DNA from: Rhodobacterales bacterium 52_120_T64
GTDB lineage: Bacteria > Pseudomonadota > Alphaproteobacteria > Rhodobacterales > Rhodobacteraceae
Length of the DNA stretch: 64,000 nt
Assembly (NCBI GenBank): GCA_002162875.1
Contig: MABA01000004.1
Span: 615,637-679,636 of the forward strand
Reading direction: 5' to 3'
Of this stretch, positions 12,787 to 21,391 are shown piece by piece; position 1 is the stretch's first letter, and every line of letters begins with the position of its first letter. Made by a program: the position numbers and the translations under genes. Under the pieces are notes generated by a model. It was not told where the DNA came from, did no database searches, and saw only the letters and a program-made list of their open reading frames with translations.

Positions 12787-13236
12787 TCAATCCTGCAACA
12801 GGGCGTCTAGCTTCGCTTGCTCTTCGGGATTGAGAGCATCTGTATCGCCAGTGACGGTATTTTTTCGTCGTATAAATACCAGCGAAATCCACGCTCCGAT
12901 TATCAACAATATCGGACCAGCTAGCCACAGCATTGCGTTACCCAAACTAAACACCGGCTTCAGAAGAACGTATTCGCCGTAGCGGTCAACGACGAAGTCC
13001 TCGACCTCTTGATCTGTATCTCCGGCAACCAACCTTTCGCGCACTAACAGTCGCAAATCCCGAGCCAATTCAGCGTTCGAATCGTCGATGTTTTCGTTCC
13101 GGCAAACCAGACAACGCAAGCCTTTGGATATGTCCCGCGCCCGTGTCTCCATCACTGGGTCCGCAAGTATTTCATCAGGCTCCACAGCCATCCCAGGTGT
13201 CGCCAGCATCAGAACAAGTAATAGATACCTAAGCAT
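12787..13236 (-). CDS. ccmH: cytochrome c maturation protein CcmH (CycL)
   Basis: CcmH is the membrane-anchored thiol reductant that keeps apocytochrome CxxCH cysteines reduced for heme ligation. The 149-residue protein has a signal peptide, the periplasmic redox motif LRCLVC (cysteines near residues 42 and 45) followed by RNENIDDSNAELARDLR, and a transmembrane helix near residue 105. It begins 3 bases after the ccmF stop, so the two form an operon. The CcmI-type TPR extension found in some species is absent here. Confidence 0.95.
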   Translation of the reverse strand: MLRYLLLVLMLATPGMAVEPDEILADPVMETRARDISKGLRCLVCRNENIDDSNAELARDLRLLVRERLVAGDTDQEVEDFVVDRYGEYVLLKPVFSLGNAMLWLAGPILLIIGAWISLVFIRRKNTVTGDTDALNPEEQAKLDALLQD

Positions 13237-13239
13237 AAT

Positions 13240-15219
13240 TCATTCCGCCGGCACAGCTGATATGGAGGTTTTGCGAGCGGTCGACGCCACCCGATAACGC
13301 CTATCCGTGATGCTAAGCACTCCACCAAACGCCAGCGTGAACACGCCAATCCAAATCCAGTTGGTAAACGGTTTCACATAGGAACGAACCGCCCAGCTAC
13401 CATCCGATTGCCGATCACCCAACACGACGTAAACGTCACGCAATAAGCTTTGATCAATCGCGGCCTCCGTGGTTGGCATGCTCTGAACTGGATAATTTCG
13501 TTTCTCAGGATAAAGTTTCACGATCTCGACGCCGTCTTTCACCAACGCGAACACGCCCCGTTCTGCTGTATAATTCGGCCCTTGAATGCTCTCGACCGCC
13601 TCGAAACGAACCTCATAGGCTTGCAGTGGGAACGTCTGACCGATCTCGACGGTCCTAATATCCTCAAATTCCCACGCCATAATGGCCGAAATACCGAAAA
13701 TCATCAGTCCAAAACCTGTATGCGCGAACATCTTACCCCAATCAGCACGCGGTAGGTTTCCCGCACGCCGCAGGCTTTCCGTTAACGAAGCTTTACCAAG
13801 TTTCACCCGAGCAGCCACATCCGCCAACGAACCGACAACCACCCAAAACGCCAGGGTCAGGCCAACGGGCGCCAACATTCGCCCTCCGGTCTGCATGACC
13901 CACACGGCAGCGCCAAGCGCCACAGAAAGCGCTGCAATCCCCCAAAGCGGTCGAATTGTTCGCCGTAAATTGCTGCGCTTCCACGGCAACATCGCTGCAA
14001 TCGGCAAGATCATAGCCAAAACTACCATGAAGGGCGTAAACGCAATGTTAAAGAACGGCGCGCCGACTGAAACTTTAGCACCCGTCGTAATCTCGGCCAC
14101 TAGTGGCCAGATTGTGCCCACGAAAACCACGGCTGCGGCTACTGACAGCAATAGGTTATTCATCACCAGCCCACTTTCACGACTAACCAGTCCGAATACT
14201 GCTGTTGATTTCAACTGTGTGGCCCGCAAAGCATAAAGGGTTAACGCGCCACCAATCGCCACTGCTAAAATCACCAGAATAAACACGCCACGGTCAGGAT
14301 CATTCGCAAACGCATGTACGGACGTGATAACCCCTGAACGCACAATAAAGGTCCCAATCAAACTGAACGAGAACGCAAGAATTGCCAGCAATACTGTCCA
14401 ACTTTTCAAAGCGTTACGCTTTTCCACCACGATGGCCGAGTGCAACAACGCCGTGGCCATCAGCCAAGGTATGAAGCTCGCGTTTTCGACCGGATCCCAG
14501 AACCACCAGCCGCCCCAGCCCAGTTCGTAATACGCCCACCAACTACCAAGACCGATCCCAATGGTTAAGAAAATCCACGCAGCCAGCGTCCACGGCCGCA
14601 CCCAACGCGCCCATGCCGCATCAACTTTGCCCTCGATTAACGCCGCAACCGCAAAGCTGAATGCCATCGAAAGTCCGACGTATCCCAAATACAAAAACGG
14701 TGGATGAAACGCCAAACCCGGGTCCTGCAACAGCGGGTTCAAACCGTTTCCATCGATTGGCGGTTGCGCCAATCGGGTGAACGGATTTGACGTATATAGA
14801 ATAAAACCAAGAAACGCCGCGCCGATCATCGACTGAACTGACAGAACGCGCGCCTTCAAGCTTGGTGGCAAATTTCCACCCCAAACAGCAACTGTTGCCC
14901 CGAACAGCGTCAAGATGGTGAGCCACAGCAGCATCGAGCCCTCGTGGTTGGCCCAAACCCCTGTAACCTTATAAAGCATCGGTTTGGCCGAGTGCGAGTT
15001 TGCCGCAACCAACCTGACCGAGAAGTCCGAAGTTACAAATGCCACAGTCAACATCGCGAACGCAACGCCAACCAGCAAAAACTGGGCTATCGCGGCCGGA
15101 GTCGCAAACCGCATCCAGTCGTTCCACCCCTTGTTTGCCCCAAACATCGGGATAAATATCTGCGGTATTGAAATCGCGAAAGCCAGGATAAGGGCATAGT
15201 GCCCAAGTTCTGCGGTCAT
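13240..15219 (-). CDS. ccmF: cytochrome c heme lyase subunit CcmF (CycK)
   Basis: CcmF joins heme, delivered by CcmE, to apocytochrome c in the periplasm. The 659 residues contain about 15 membrane helices and the WWD signature GWGGWWFWDPVENASF near residue 240, with conserved histidines on either side (GLAFHPPFLY, HSAIVVEKRN). Length and motifs are those of an intact CcmF. In the usual order ccmE would precede it directly; here a phage-type holin and endolysin lie between them. Confidence 0.96.
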   Translation of the reverse strand: MTAELGHYALILAFAISIPQIFIPMFGANKGWNDWMRFATPAAIAQFLLVGVAFAMLTVAFVTSDFSVRLVAANSHSAKPMLYKVTGVWANHEGSMLLWLTILTLFGATVAVWGGNLPPSLKARVLSVQSMIGAAFLGFILYTSNPFTRLAQPPIDGNGLNPLLQDPGLAFHPPFLYLGYVGLSMAFSFAVAALIEGKVDAAWARWVRPWTLAAWIFLTIGIGLGSWWAYYELGWGGWWFWDPVENASFIPWLMATALLHSAIVVEKRNALKSWTVLLAILAFSFSLIGTFIVRSGVITSVHAFANDPDRGVFILVILAVAIGGALTLYALRATQLKSTAVFGLVSRESGLVMNNLLLSVAAAVVFVGTIWPLVAEITTGAKVSVGAPFFNIAFTPFMVVLAMILPIAAMLPWKRSNLRRTIRPLWGIAALSVALGAAVWVMQTGGRMLAPVGLTLAFWVVVGSLADVAARVKLGKASLTESLRRAGNLPRADWGKMFAHTGFGLMIFGISAIMAWEFEDIRTVEIGQTFPLQAYEVRFEAVESIQGPNYTAERGVFALVKDGVEIVKLYPEKRNYPVQSMPTTEAAIDQSLLRDVYVVLGDRQSDGSWAVRSYVKPFTNWIWIGVFTLAFGGVLSITDRRYRVASTARKTSISAVPAE

Positions 15220-15331
15220 AAAACGAATCCCTGTATGTCTAATCGCACATCATAGGCAAACGCCGCATATATTCAATTTTCAATGTCGTGATCGACCGTT
15301 ATGTCGCCCCTCGAAAAGACGATAATCGGCG

Positions 15332-15856
15332 TTATGCCGCCTGATTATTCAACTCCGCCCACTCCGATAATGCTGCGTTTTCAGGAAATGCAGACGCCGA
15401 TACGTTGTCAGGTGCCGTTGGTTCGTTTGCAGCAATTGTCGGAATTATCAACGGTGTCGTCGCCCCCCGCGCGTAATGCAACTCCCGCGCTCCGAAGTAG
15501 AATGACACCACCGCACCGAGTAACCACCACAATGGGTCAGGTACATATGCCAACCCTTGCATTCTGGTCGTAAAACCTTCGGGGTTGGCCATCGCGAACA
15601 CAAAAAGTCCCACTGTACCCAGTGCAAGTATTGGGCGAGGTAACCGGTTTATCCCGTTGATAAAACTATCGAACCAACCTGCATTTTCATTTATGAACTC
15701 GCCACTGTATTGGCCCAACGACGCCATTGCTTGCGCCCGCACAGCCAATTCCGCCTTGGTTTTGTTTACGGTAAACACTTCGGCCACTGTCTCAACAGCG
15801 CCGCCAACATTTTGTGCTGCTTCACCCAGCCCTAACCATTTCGAGATTAATCCCAT
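15332..15856 (-). CDS. 3-TM holin of gene-transfer-agent type
   Basis: Holins permeabilise the inner membrane so that endolysin can reach the wall. This 174-residue protein matches the pattern of the family of three-transmembrane holins linked to gene-transfer-agent release: a short amphipathic N-terminus (MGLISKWLGLGEAA), GWFDSFINGINRLPRP before the first membrane helix (LALGTVGLFVFAM) and PLWWLLGAVVSFYFGARE for the last. The C-terminal 45 residues look disordered. The ATG overlaps the endolysin stop by 10 bases, with AGAGGG upstream inside the endolysin gene, so the pair is translationally coupled. Confidence 0.82.
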   Translation of the reverse strand: MGLISKWLGLGEAAQNVGGAVETVAEVFTVNKTKAELAVRAQAMASLGQYSGEFINENAGWFDSFINGINRLPRPILALGTVGLFVFAMANPEGFTTRMQGLAYVPDPLWWLLGAVVSFYFGARELHYARGATTPLIIPTIAANEPTAPDNVSASAFPENAALSEWAELNNQAA

Positions 15857-16458
15857 GCCGCAACCCTCTTATTATGCTCGTTATTACTAAATTTGAATCT
15901 CTTCGAGATAAACTCTTCAGCGCGGATTATCCAACCACCCTTTCCGCCATCTTTGCGACGCGCGTATTTACGCGAGGTCGTTCGATTGTCGGCCAAGTCA
16001 TAGTAGTAATTCCGCCGCGCAATACCGTAAGCATCAGCCAAGTGTCGTGGAGCAACGGCAAACGCATCATTCGCCGCCGCCACAGTTTTAGATCCGAGCA
16101 CGCCGTCAACGACAACGCGAAACCCGAATTTCGCTAGCAGCCGTTGCAAGATCTTAACAGCCGCCCCACCGGCGTTCACGTACATGTCAAAAACTGACGC
16201 CTGTAGCACCTCGGGTAGCGCGGCGATTCCCGGCCTTACAAAATAATGTTCCTTGAAAATTGACGCTGCACGGCCACGGGTTAACTTCCGTACGTCGGCC
16301 GCGTCGACATCCCCGTCTCCGTCCACGTCGATACCAAGCCGACGCATTGTGTGGATTGTGACACCATGGTTGGTCGCCCCACCCGAATCGTCGGGGTCGT
16401 TAACGTATCCACCTTCACGGCGCAGAATATCGGACACTATGTCATCAATCGACTGCAT
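15847..16458 (-). CDS. GH108-type endolysin (gene-transfer-agent lysis)
   Basis: This predicted N-acetylmuramidase cuts the peptidoglycan glycan chain. The 203-residue protein begins with the GH108 signature: catalytic glutamate in RREGGYVNDPDDSGGATNHGVT near residue 15, and a C-terminal peptidoglycan-binding_3-like region with VDGVLGSKTVAA. Residues 44-55 (DVDGDGDVDAAD) form an EF-hand or dockerin-like calcium loop. It has no signal peptide, as expected for an enzyme released by a holin. It is the first gene of an endolysin-holin cassette inserted between ccmE and ccmF. In Rhodobacter capsulatus an equivalent pair lyses cells to release GTA particles. Confidence 0.87.
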   Translation of the reverse strand: MQSIDDIVSDILRREGGYVNDPDDSGGATNHGVTIHTMRRLGIDVDGDGDVDAADVRKLTRGRAASIFKEHYFVRPGIAALPEVLQASVFDMYVNAGGAAVKILQRLLAKFGFRVVVDGVLGSKTVAAANDAFAVAPRHLADAYGIARRNYYYDLADNRTTSRKYARRKDGGKGGWIIRAEEFISKRFKFSNNEHNKRVAAWD

Positions 16459-16531
16459 CGCACTCTCCTTAACAATTCGTAAAAACCGTTAACAGGATTA
16501 CAGATAAACGTTAAAATTTGATTTAAATCGA
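16459..16531. promoter_or_regulatory. TTAA-rich promoter region of the endolysin-holin cassette
   Basis: The 73 bases between ccmE and the endolysin gene hold TTAA at 16469, 16489, 16511 and 16523, with a fifth at 16532 touching the ccmE end. TTAA is the CtrA half-site, but no pair has the consensus N7 spacing, so this may only reflect AT richness. CACTCTCCTT, read on the minus strand as AAGGAGAGTG, gives the endolysin ribosome binding site. Confidence 0.35.
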
Positions 16532-16978
16532 TTAACTTTCTGCAGGCTCTTCGTAGACACCTTGTTCTTTCAAGGCATCAATCACCTCTTTTGGCATGTA
16601 GTTCTCGTCATGTTTAGCCAAAATTTCAGTGGCAACGAATACATCATCAATCAACTTTCCAGTTGCAACAACGCCCTGTCCTTCACTGAACAGGTCTGGC
16701 AAAATTCCGGTAAACGTAACGTTCACAGCCTCGTTGCCATCTGTAACTGTGAAGGTAATAGCTTCGCCCTCACCTCGGACAATCGAATCTACCTCGACCA
16801 ACCCACCAACGCGGAACCGCTCATTTGGACCAGGGCGGTTTTCAGCAATTTGTGTCGGTGAGCGAAAAAATTCGATCCCGTCTTTCAAAGCGAACCCAAT
16901 CAGCACAGAAGAAGTTGCCAAAAGCACCATTCCGATCGAAATCATCTGAATTCTACGTTTTTTCTTTAAGCCGGCCAT
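16532..16978 (-). CDS. ccmE: cytochrome c maturation heme chaperone CcmE
   Basis: CcmE carries heme covalently in the periplasm from CcmABCD to CcmF. The 148-residue protein has an N-terminal membrane anchor (residues 11-30), the OB-fold segment RFRVGGLVEVDS and the heme-binding histidine near residue 123 in ILAKHDENYMP. AGGAGCGCCC precedes the ATG. It is the upstream end of a split ccmE ... ccmF-ccmH locus. Confidence 0.95.
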   Translation of the reverse strand: MAGLKKKRRIQMISIGMVLLATSSVLIGFALKDGIEFFRSPTQIAENRPGPNERFRVGGLVEVDSIVRGEGEAITFTVTDGNEAVNVTFTGILPDLFSEGQGVVATGKLIDDVFVATEILAKHDENYMPKEVIDALKEQGVYEEPAES

Positions 16979-17026
16979 TGGGCGCTCCTGTTTGTTAAGC
17001 GTAATGTAACACTTATTTCTAAAGTG

Positions 17027-17553
17027 TTAAGTGGGCCGTTCGGTCGCATTTGTAAGTTTTAATACCGCGTTAACTTCTGCCCCGAAAATGATCGCTACAC
17101 CAGTCAAATCAAAGAACATCAACAGTACCATCTCACCGGTCAATGCCCGATAGGTCGCCGCATAAGTGGGTACTAACGAAAGGTAAATCGAGAACACGGC
17201 TGCTCCTAATAGCCAAAGGACTAGCGAGACAAGAGTTCGCGGCCAGAAAGATCGTCGCCAATATCGAAAAGGGTTAGCACCCGTTGCCCGCGGTCCACTA
17301 ACACCTCATGCAGGACTGGCTCCAACGTTTGGGCGATGTGTTCGGGCGCAACGCGAAACAATGCATCTATCACTTGTTCGTTTTGATCTGGACCGACGAG
17401 AAAGCCGATCAACGCTGCCGAAAATATCAAGAACGGAAATATTGCCAACAAACTTGAAAACGCAATGTAACCGGCCATCGCGATGCCATCGTCGTTGGAA
17501 AACCGCGTGTAGGCAGCGCGCAATATCCTATTTGCGTCGCGCGCTGCTATCAC
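17027..17553 (-). pseudogene. decayed YihY/BrkB-family membrane protein
   Basis: The N-terminal part (GTG at 17553) gives a good YihY/BrkB start: GIAMAGYIAFSSLLAIFPFLIFSAALIGFL. It stops at 17221 after 110 residues, where the family needs about 280. After VLTL the next frame reads SILATIFLAANS, resembling the lost continuation. A third frame from 17224 to the stop at 17027 encodes the family C-terminus (YLSLVPTYAATYRALTGEM, then FGAEVNAVL). About 100 middle residues are missing. This shows a frameshift plus an internal deletion. The start overlaps the argC stop as GTGA, so the gene was once coupled to argC. Confidence 0.82.
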
Positions 17554-18581
17554 GGAAATAAAGGCGCCTGACCCAGTCCCATTGCTTCAGGCAAACCAAG
17601 CATCAAGTTCGCATTTTGCAGCGCCTGACCCGACGACCCTTTTACAAGGTTGTCCAGGGCTGCAAATACGCGCACCCGTCCCTCTAGGCGATCTGCAACG
17701 ACACCGACATGACAAAAATTTGATCCCCTAACATGACGCGTAGCCGGAGCTTGCCCAAGCGGAAGTACTACCATAAACGGTTCATTTTCATAGGCTTGCG
17801 CCAAGCAGTTATGAATTTCAGTCGCATCACCACGTACATGCACGGTGGCAAGAATGCCCCGATTTGCAGGCATTAGATGTGGGGTAAACATAACTTTAAC
17901 GTCACGACCTGTTACCTTGCGAAACTCTTGATCAAACTCGGATGTGTGCCGGTGAACGGGTAACCCATAGGGATGTGTGCCCTCGGACACTTCAGCATGC
18001 AACATAGCCTCTTTCGCGCCGCGTCCCGCACCTGAGACGCCACAGAACATGTCTATGATAATATCTTCTTCCGCAATCACACCTGCCGCGAGCAAAGGTT
18101 GTAGCGCATATTGTCCGGTGGCGGCGTTACACCCCGTTCCGGCAACCAGCCGCGCGTTCGAGATCTGATCACGATAAAATTCCGTCAGACCATACACAGC
18201 CGTTTTCTGCAGTTCGGGCGCATAGTGTGGGTGGCCATACCAGTGCTCATACATGGCCGTATCTTCAAGCCGGAAGTCCGCCGACAGATCAACAACCTTT
18301 AGATCCGCGGGCAGGTCCTTAACAATTTCTTGCGACATAGCATGTGGTAACGCACAGAATGCCAAATCAACGCCCGCAAAATCAACATCTTCGATCCGCG
18401 TCAGAGCCGGCAAATCCAGATGTCTCAGATGCGGAAACACCTGCCCCATCGTCTGCCCCGCTTTACGATCCGCAGTCAATGCTACAATTTCCATGTGGCT
18501 GTGGCCTGCAATCAGACGCACCAATTCAGCGCCCGTATATCCACTTGCACCCAGAATCGCGATTTTATGTGTTTGTGTCAT
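17550..18581 (-). CDS. argC: N-acetyl-gamma-glutamyl-phosphate reductase
   Basis: ArgC reduces N-acetylglutamyl phosphate to the semialdehyde with NADPH in arginine biosynthesis. The 343 residues begin with the NADP-binding [13 protein letters not shown] near residue 11 and carry the catalytic cysteine near 151 in [14 protein letters not shown], plus [12 protein letters not shown] chose the ATG at 18581 ([14 protein letters not shown]), preceded by AAAGGTTAAG, not the start 51 bases upstream. murI ends 55 bases upstream on the same strand. Confidence 0.96.
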   Translation of the reverse strand: MTQTHKIAILGASGYTGAELVRLIAGHSHMEIVALTADRKAGQTMGQVFPHLRHLDLPALTRIEDVDFAGVDLAFCALPHAMSQEIVKDLPADLKVVDLSADFRLEDTAMYEHWYGHPHYAPELQKTAVYGLTEFYRDQISNARLVAGTGCNAATGQYALQPLLAAGVIAEEDIIIDMFCGVSGAGRGAKEAMLHAEVSEGTHPYGLPVHRHTSEFDQEFRKVTGRDVKVMFTPHLMPANRGILATVHVRGDATEIHNCLAQAYENEPFMVVLPLGQAPATRHVRGSNFCHVGVVADRLEGRVRVFAALDNLVKGSSGQALQNANLMLGLPEAMGLGQAPLFP

Positions 18582-18636
18582 GATCTTAACCTTTGTGATT
18601 ACTTTGCGACTTACGTCAAAACGTCCGCGCAATCAA

Positions 18637-19446
18637 TCACGCAGCGTTAAATATTAGGGAACGGCCTAAAAAACGTTCAGCACTTCGACTGACCTCTTTT
18701 GGATCGCCGGACGTCAAGTAGCTAACGCCGCCCTTTGCCACGAATCGCGGATGTCGTCGCAAGTAATCTTCCAGACTGTCGGCAACGATATCGGGTTGCA
18801 CCAAAATACGGGTTGATTTGGGTAACGCAGCACGAAACCTGTCAGCAACTAGCGGATAATGTGTGCAGCCCAGAACGGCGGCCTGCGGGTTCGGCAAAGT
18901 TTCCAACAGTGTCGCGACATGAGCGTCAACCAAGGCGTCAGCCCCCAAGTTATCACCCTCTTCGATCGCTGCAACCAAGCCGACACATGCCTCGCCAATC
19001 ACTTCGACGTCGCGGGCGCGGAACTTCAACTCGCGTTCAAACGCACCGCTGGAAACAGTCGCAGGGGTCGCAAACAGCGCCACATTTTCGAGACCTGTAT
19101 GCGTCGGTGGTGAATTATCGCCCCAATCCCGACGCGTTAATTCCTCGATCATCGGTACGAAAACACCGAGCACGCGCTTATCTGGCGTTAACCAATTCAT
19201 TTGTAAATCATGCAACGCCACTGCGGAGGCCGTATTGCACGCAAGGATCACCAAATCGCAGCCAGCGTCAAACAGTCGGGTAATACCAGCAATTGTCATA
19301 TCATAAATTTGGGCATCAGTTTTTGATCCGTAAGGCGTATTGGCATTGTCGCCGTAATACACAAACGCCTGCCCCGGAAGTTTTTCCACCGCAGCTTCAA
19401 GAACCGTTAGCCCGCCAAGGCCACTATCAAATACACCAATTGCCAT
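18637..19446 (-). CDS. murI: glutamate racemase
   Basis: MurI makes D-glutamate for peptidoglycan. The 269-residue protein has FDSGLGGLTVL at residue 6, YYGDNANTPYG near 31, the first catalytic cysteine at about 70 (LACNTASA) and the second near 195 (LGCTHYPL). AGGAT stands 9 bases before the ATG. The acyltransferase gene ends 11 bases upstream, so co-transcription is likely. Confidence 0.96.
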   Translation of the reverse strand: MAIGVFDSGLGGLTVLEAAVEKLPGQAFVYYGDNANTPYGSKTDAQIYDMTIAGITRLFDAGCDLVILACNTASAVALHDLQMNWLTPDKRVLGVFVPMIEELTRRDWGDNSPPTHTGLENVALFATPATVSSGAFERELKFRARDVEVIGEACVGLVAAIEEGDNLGADALVDAHVATLLETLPNPQAAVLGCTHYPLVADRFRAALPKSTRILVQPDIVADSLEDYLRRHPRFVAKGGVSYLTSGDPKEVSRSAERFLGRSLIFNAA

Positions 19447-19457
19447 TGTAAGGGATC

Positions 19458-20318
19458 CTAAAAGTCGAAACCGTATTCGTTATGATTAATCCTGTTCGAC
19501 GACAGGTCATAAGTCGAGGTGCGCAGAAAATCCATCATTGCACGTGGGTCCTTTAAGTACGTATCCAGCGCATCATGATCCAACGGGTCACCAATCGCTA
19601 CGCGAACTGGTGCATTCAAGCGTTTTTTGAACTCGTTAATCAGCAACGCGGTGCGTAACGTTTTATTAACCCGGCCAAACATGTGAAACCGGCGCGAGTT
19701 GTACCCGTCAAAAAAGATCGGAACCACTGTGGCACCCGACTTCGAAATCATCTTGGCTGAAAAAGTTCGCCACCTTGGATCCATTGGACGGCCGAAAACT
19801 TTTCGCGGCGAAGAAACCGAACCACCGGGGAAAATTCCAACTGCGCCGCCCTGCCCAAGATAACTTAGTGCATCTTTGCGAGTGTTCAAATTTAGGGCCA
19901 TTGCCTCGCGAGTCTCATCAAAACTGATAGGCAATATAACTTCATCCAGGTCCGTTGCTTTCGCAAACACACGATGCGCTAGGATTTTGAAATCATCGCG
20001 GGTTTTGGACAGAATTTGCCCAAGCATCAACCCATCAAGAATTCCGTACGGATGGTTCGAGAGCAAGACAACCGGTCCTGTTTTTGGGATATTATCGAGC
20101 GACCCGGACACCACGTCCAGTTCCAGCCCACATAAATCCGGCACCACGTTCCAGAAAACACTGCCTAGCTCCATCGCTTTGTCGTAGCCACGGACTTGTC
20201 TCATGACACGCATTCTGCCCGTCGCGTTTTCGACACTCCGAATAAACATCCGACCACGCAGCGTTTTCGCTGTTGTCGAATAACTTATTTCCCGAGCCGC
20301 AGATTTTTGAGCGCGCAT
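19458..20318 (-). CDS. lysophospholipid acyltransferase family protein
   Basis: This is a PlsC-like acyltransferase of 286 residues, predicted to move acyl groups to lipid or lipid-like acceptors at the inner membrane. It carries SNHPYGILDGL near residue 88 (the acyltransferase H-x5-D variant seen in hemolysin/OlsA-like members), FPGGSVSSP as the glycine-rich motif and VVPIFFDGYNSR. The acceptor is unknown; ornithine lipid synthesis is one possibility. I used the ATG at 20318 with GAGGAA upstream instead of the GTG at 20330. It lies directly upstream of murI. Confidence 0.85.
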   Translation of the reverse strand: MRAQKSAAREISYSTTAKTLRGRMFIRSVENATGRMRVMRQVRGYDKAMELGSVFWNVVPDLCGLELDVVSGSLDNIPKTGPVVLLSNHPYGILDGLMLGQILSKTRDDFKILAHRVFAKATDLDEVILPISFDETREAMALNLNTRKDALSYLGQGGAVGIFPGGSVSSPRKVFGRPMDPRWRTFSAKMISKSGATVVPIFFDGYNSRRFHMFGRVNKTLRTALLINEFKKRLNAPVRVAIGDPLDHDALDTYLKDPRAMMDFLRTSTYDLSSNRINHNEYGFDF

Positions 20319-20524
20319 ATGATTCCTCACAGATTTTCACACGTGTTGCTAAGATCAACTAATGTAGGAAGTGTGAAAAATCCAGACCTAAGACTGCTTT
20401 CAATAAATGTTACGACGACGCCGCCACTTAAAGCGGATTTCCGACCCCAGCGCTCCACCTAAGCATTCAAATGCAAGAAAGGCCAACATTCGCTAGCTTT
20501 CCATGAATCACATTTATCGAGGTC

Positions 20525-21160
20525 CTACCGCCCAATTCCGTAAATTCGCCCTTGCTCGACAGCATTTTCCGCGGCCGCCAATCCAAGCCAAGCGCTGACG
20601 ACTTCTGCGATCCGGTTGGAAATTCGAACTTTCATCGTCTGCCCGTCCGCATCTGCGCGAACCGCCTTCCAATTACCAAATGCAAATTCGTCGGCCTCAA
20701 TAACAGTCGGGCCAGCTAATAATTCGCCCGTTTTCTGATCAACGACCTGGATCGAAAATTTAACCTTATGGATGCCTCCAACAAGCGAACGCGCGCGTGG
20801 GGTCAACGAATGGAACTGTATCAGTGTCGCCTCAATAACCACTGGCCTATGAAGGTTTTCAGGTATTAAGGATTCTGCAGAAACTACTAATGCGTCATGC
20901 AATATTGTACCTACCTGCTGCCGGCGATCCCCGCGAGGTTCGCCGTGCCAAACGATATCAACATTGGGTCGCAGGATATTAACTTCTGAAGTGGTTAAAC
21001 TATCCGGAACGATGACCTGTACGTCATGCACATGCCAGTTCGTACTTTCAACAGCATTCACCTCGTCCGAAAAAAGTGTATTGCGTGACGAGCAAGACGT
21101 CAACAATCCGAGCGCAGCAAACGCAATTATAATTTTATTAAACTTCATAATTTTCTTCAT
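20525..21160 (-). CDS. lipoprotein of unknown function
   Basis: This 211-residue protein has a type II signal peptide ending in the lipobox LLTSC near residue 21, so it is predicted to be lipid-anchored. The mature part includes NWHVHDVQVIVPDSLTTSE and a VKFSIQVVDQKTGEL segment. It resembles lipoproteins widespread in Rhodobacteraceae (possibly DUF6778), but I cannot name a function. Start choice is uncertain: GTG at 21172, ATG at 21160 or ATG at 21148; I used 21160. It stands between the acyltransferase gene and a mobile-element remnant. Confidence 0.75.
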   Translation of the reverse strand: MKKIMKFNKIIIAFAALGLLTSCSSRNTLFSDEVNAVESTNWHVHDVQVIVPDSLTTSEVNILRPNVDIVWHGEPRGDRRQQVGTILHDALVVSAESLIPENLHRPVVIEATLIQFHSLTPRARSLVGGIHKVKFSIQVVDQKTGELLAGPTVIEADEFAFGNWKAVRADADGQTMKVRISNRIAEVVSAWLGLAAAENAVEQGRIYGIGR

Positions 21161-21172
21161 AATTCGCACCAC

Positions 21173-21391
21173 TTGAAACTAGCAATAATTGCAATCCGAA
21201 ATCGCATATCAACATTAACACGCCTTCTATAGAACGTGAAGAGTGGCAAACAACTTTGTTAGCAACAGCAAACCAAATTAGCGCTATACTTTCAGACGCA
21301 TATCCATTTCCATCAGGTGGCAAATCAGCTCTTTGTTTATTTGGATCCATAGGCGCTGACGTCAGACACAATACGCATACCGCTGTGCAAA
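21173..21391. other. non-coding debris downstream of the integrase remnant
   Basis: These 219 bases lie between the truncated integrase and the lipoprotein gene. Short open frames exist on both strands but none has a convincing start, ribosome binding site or family resemblance. No frame shows the R-H-R-Y catalytic motifs of tyrosine recombinases, so the missing half of the integrase is not here. Confidence 0.5.
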
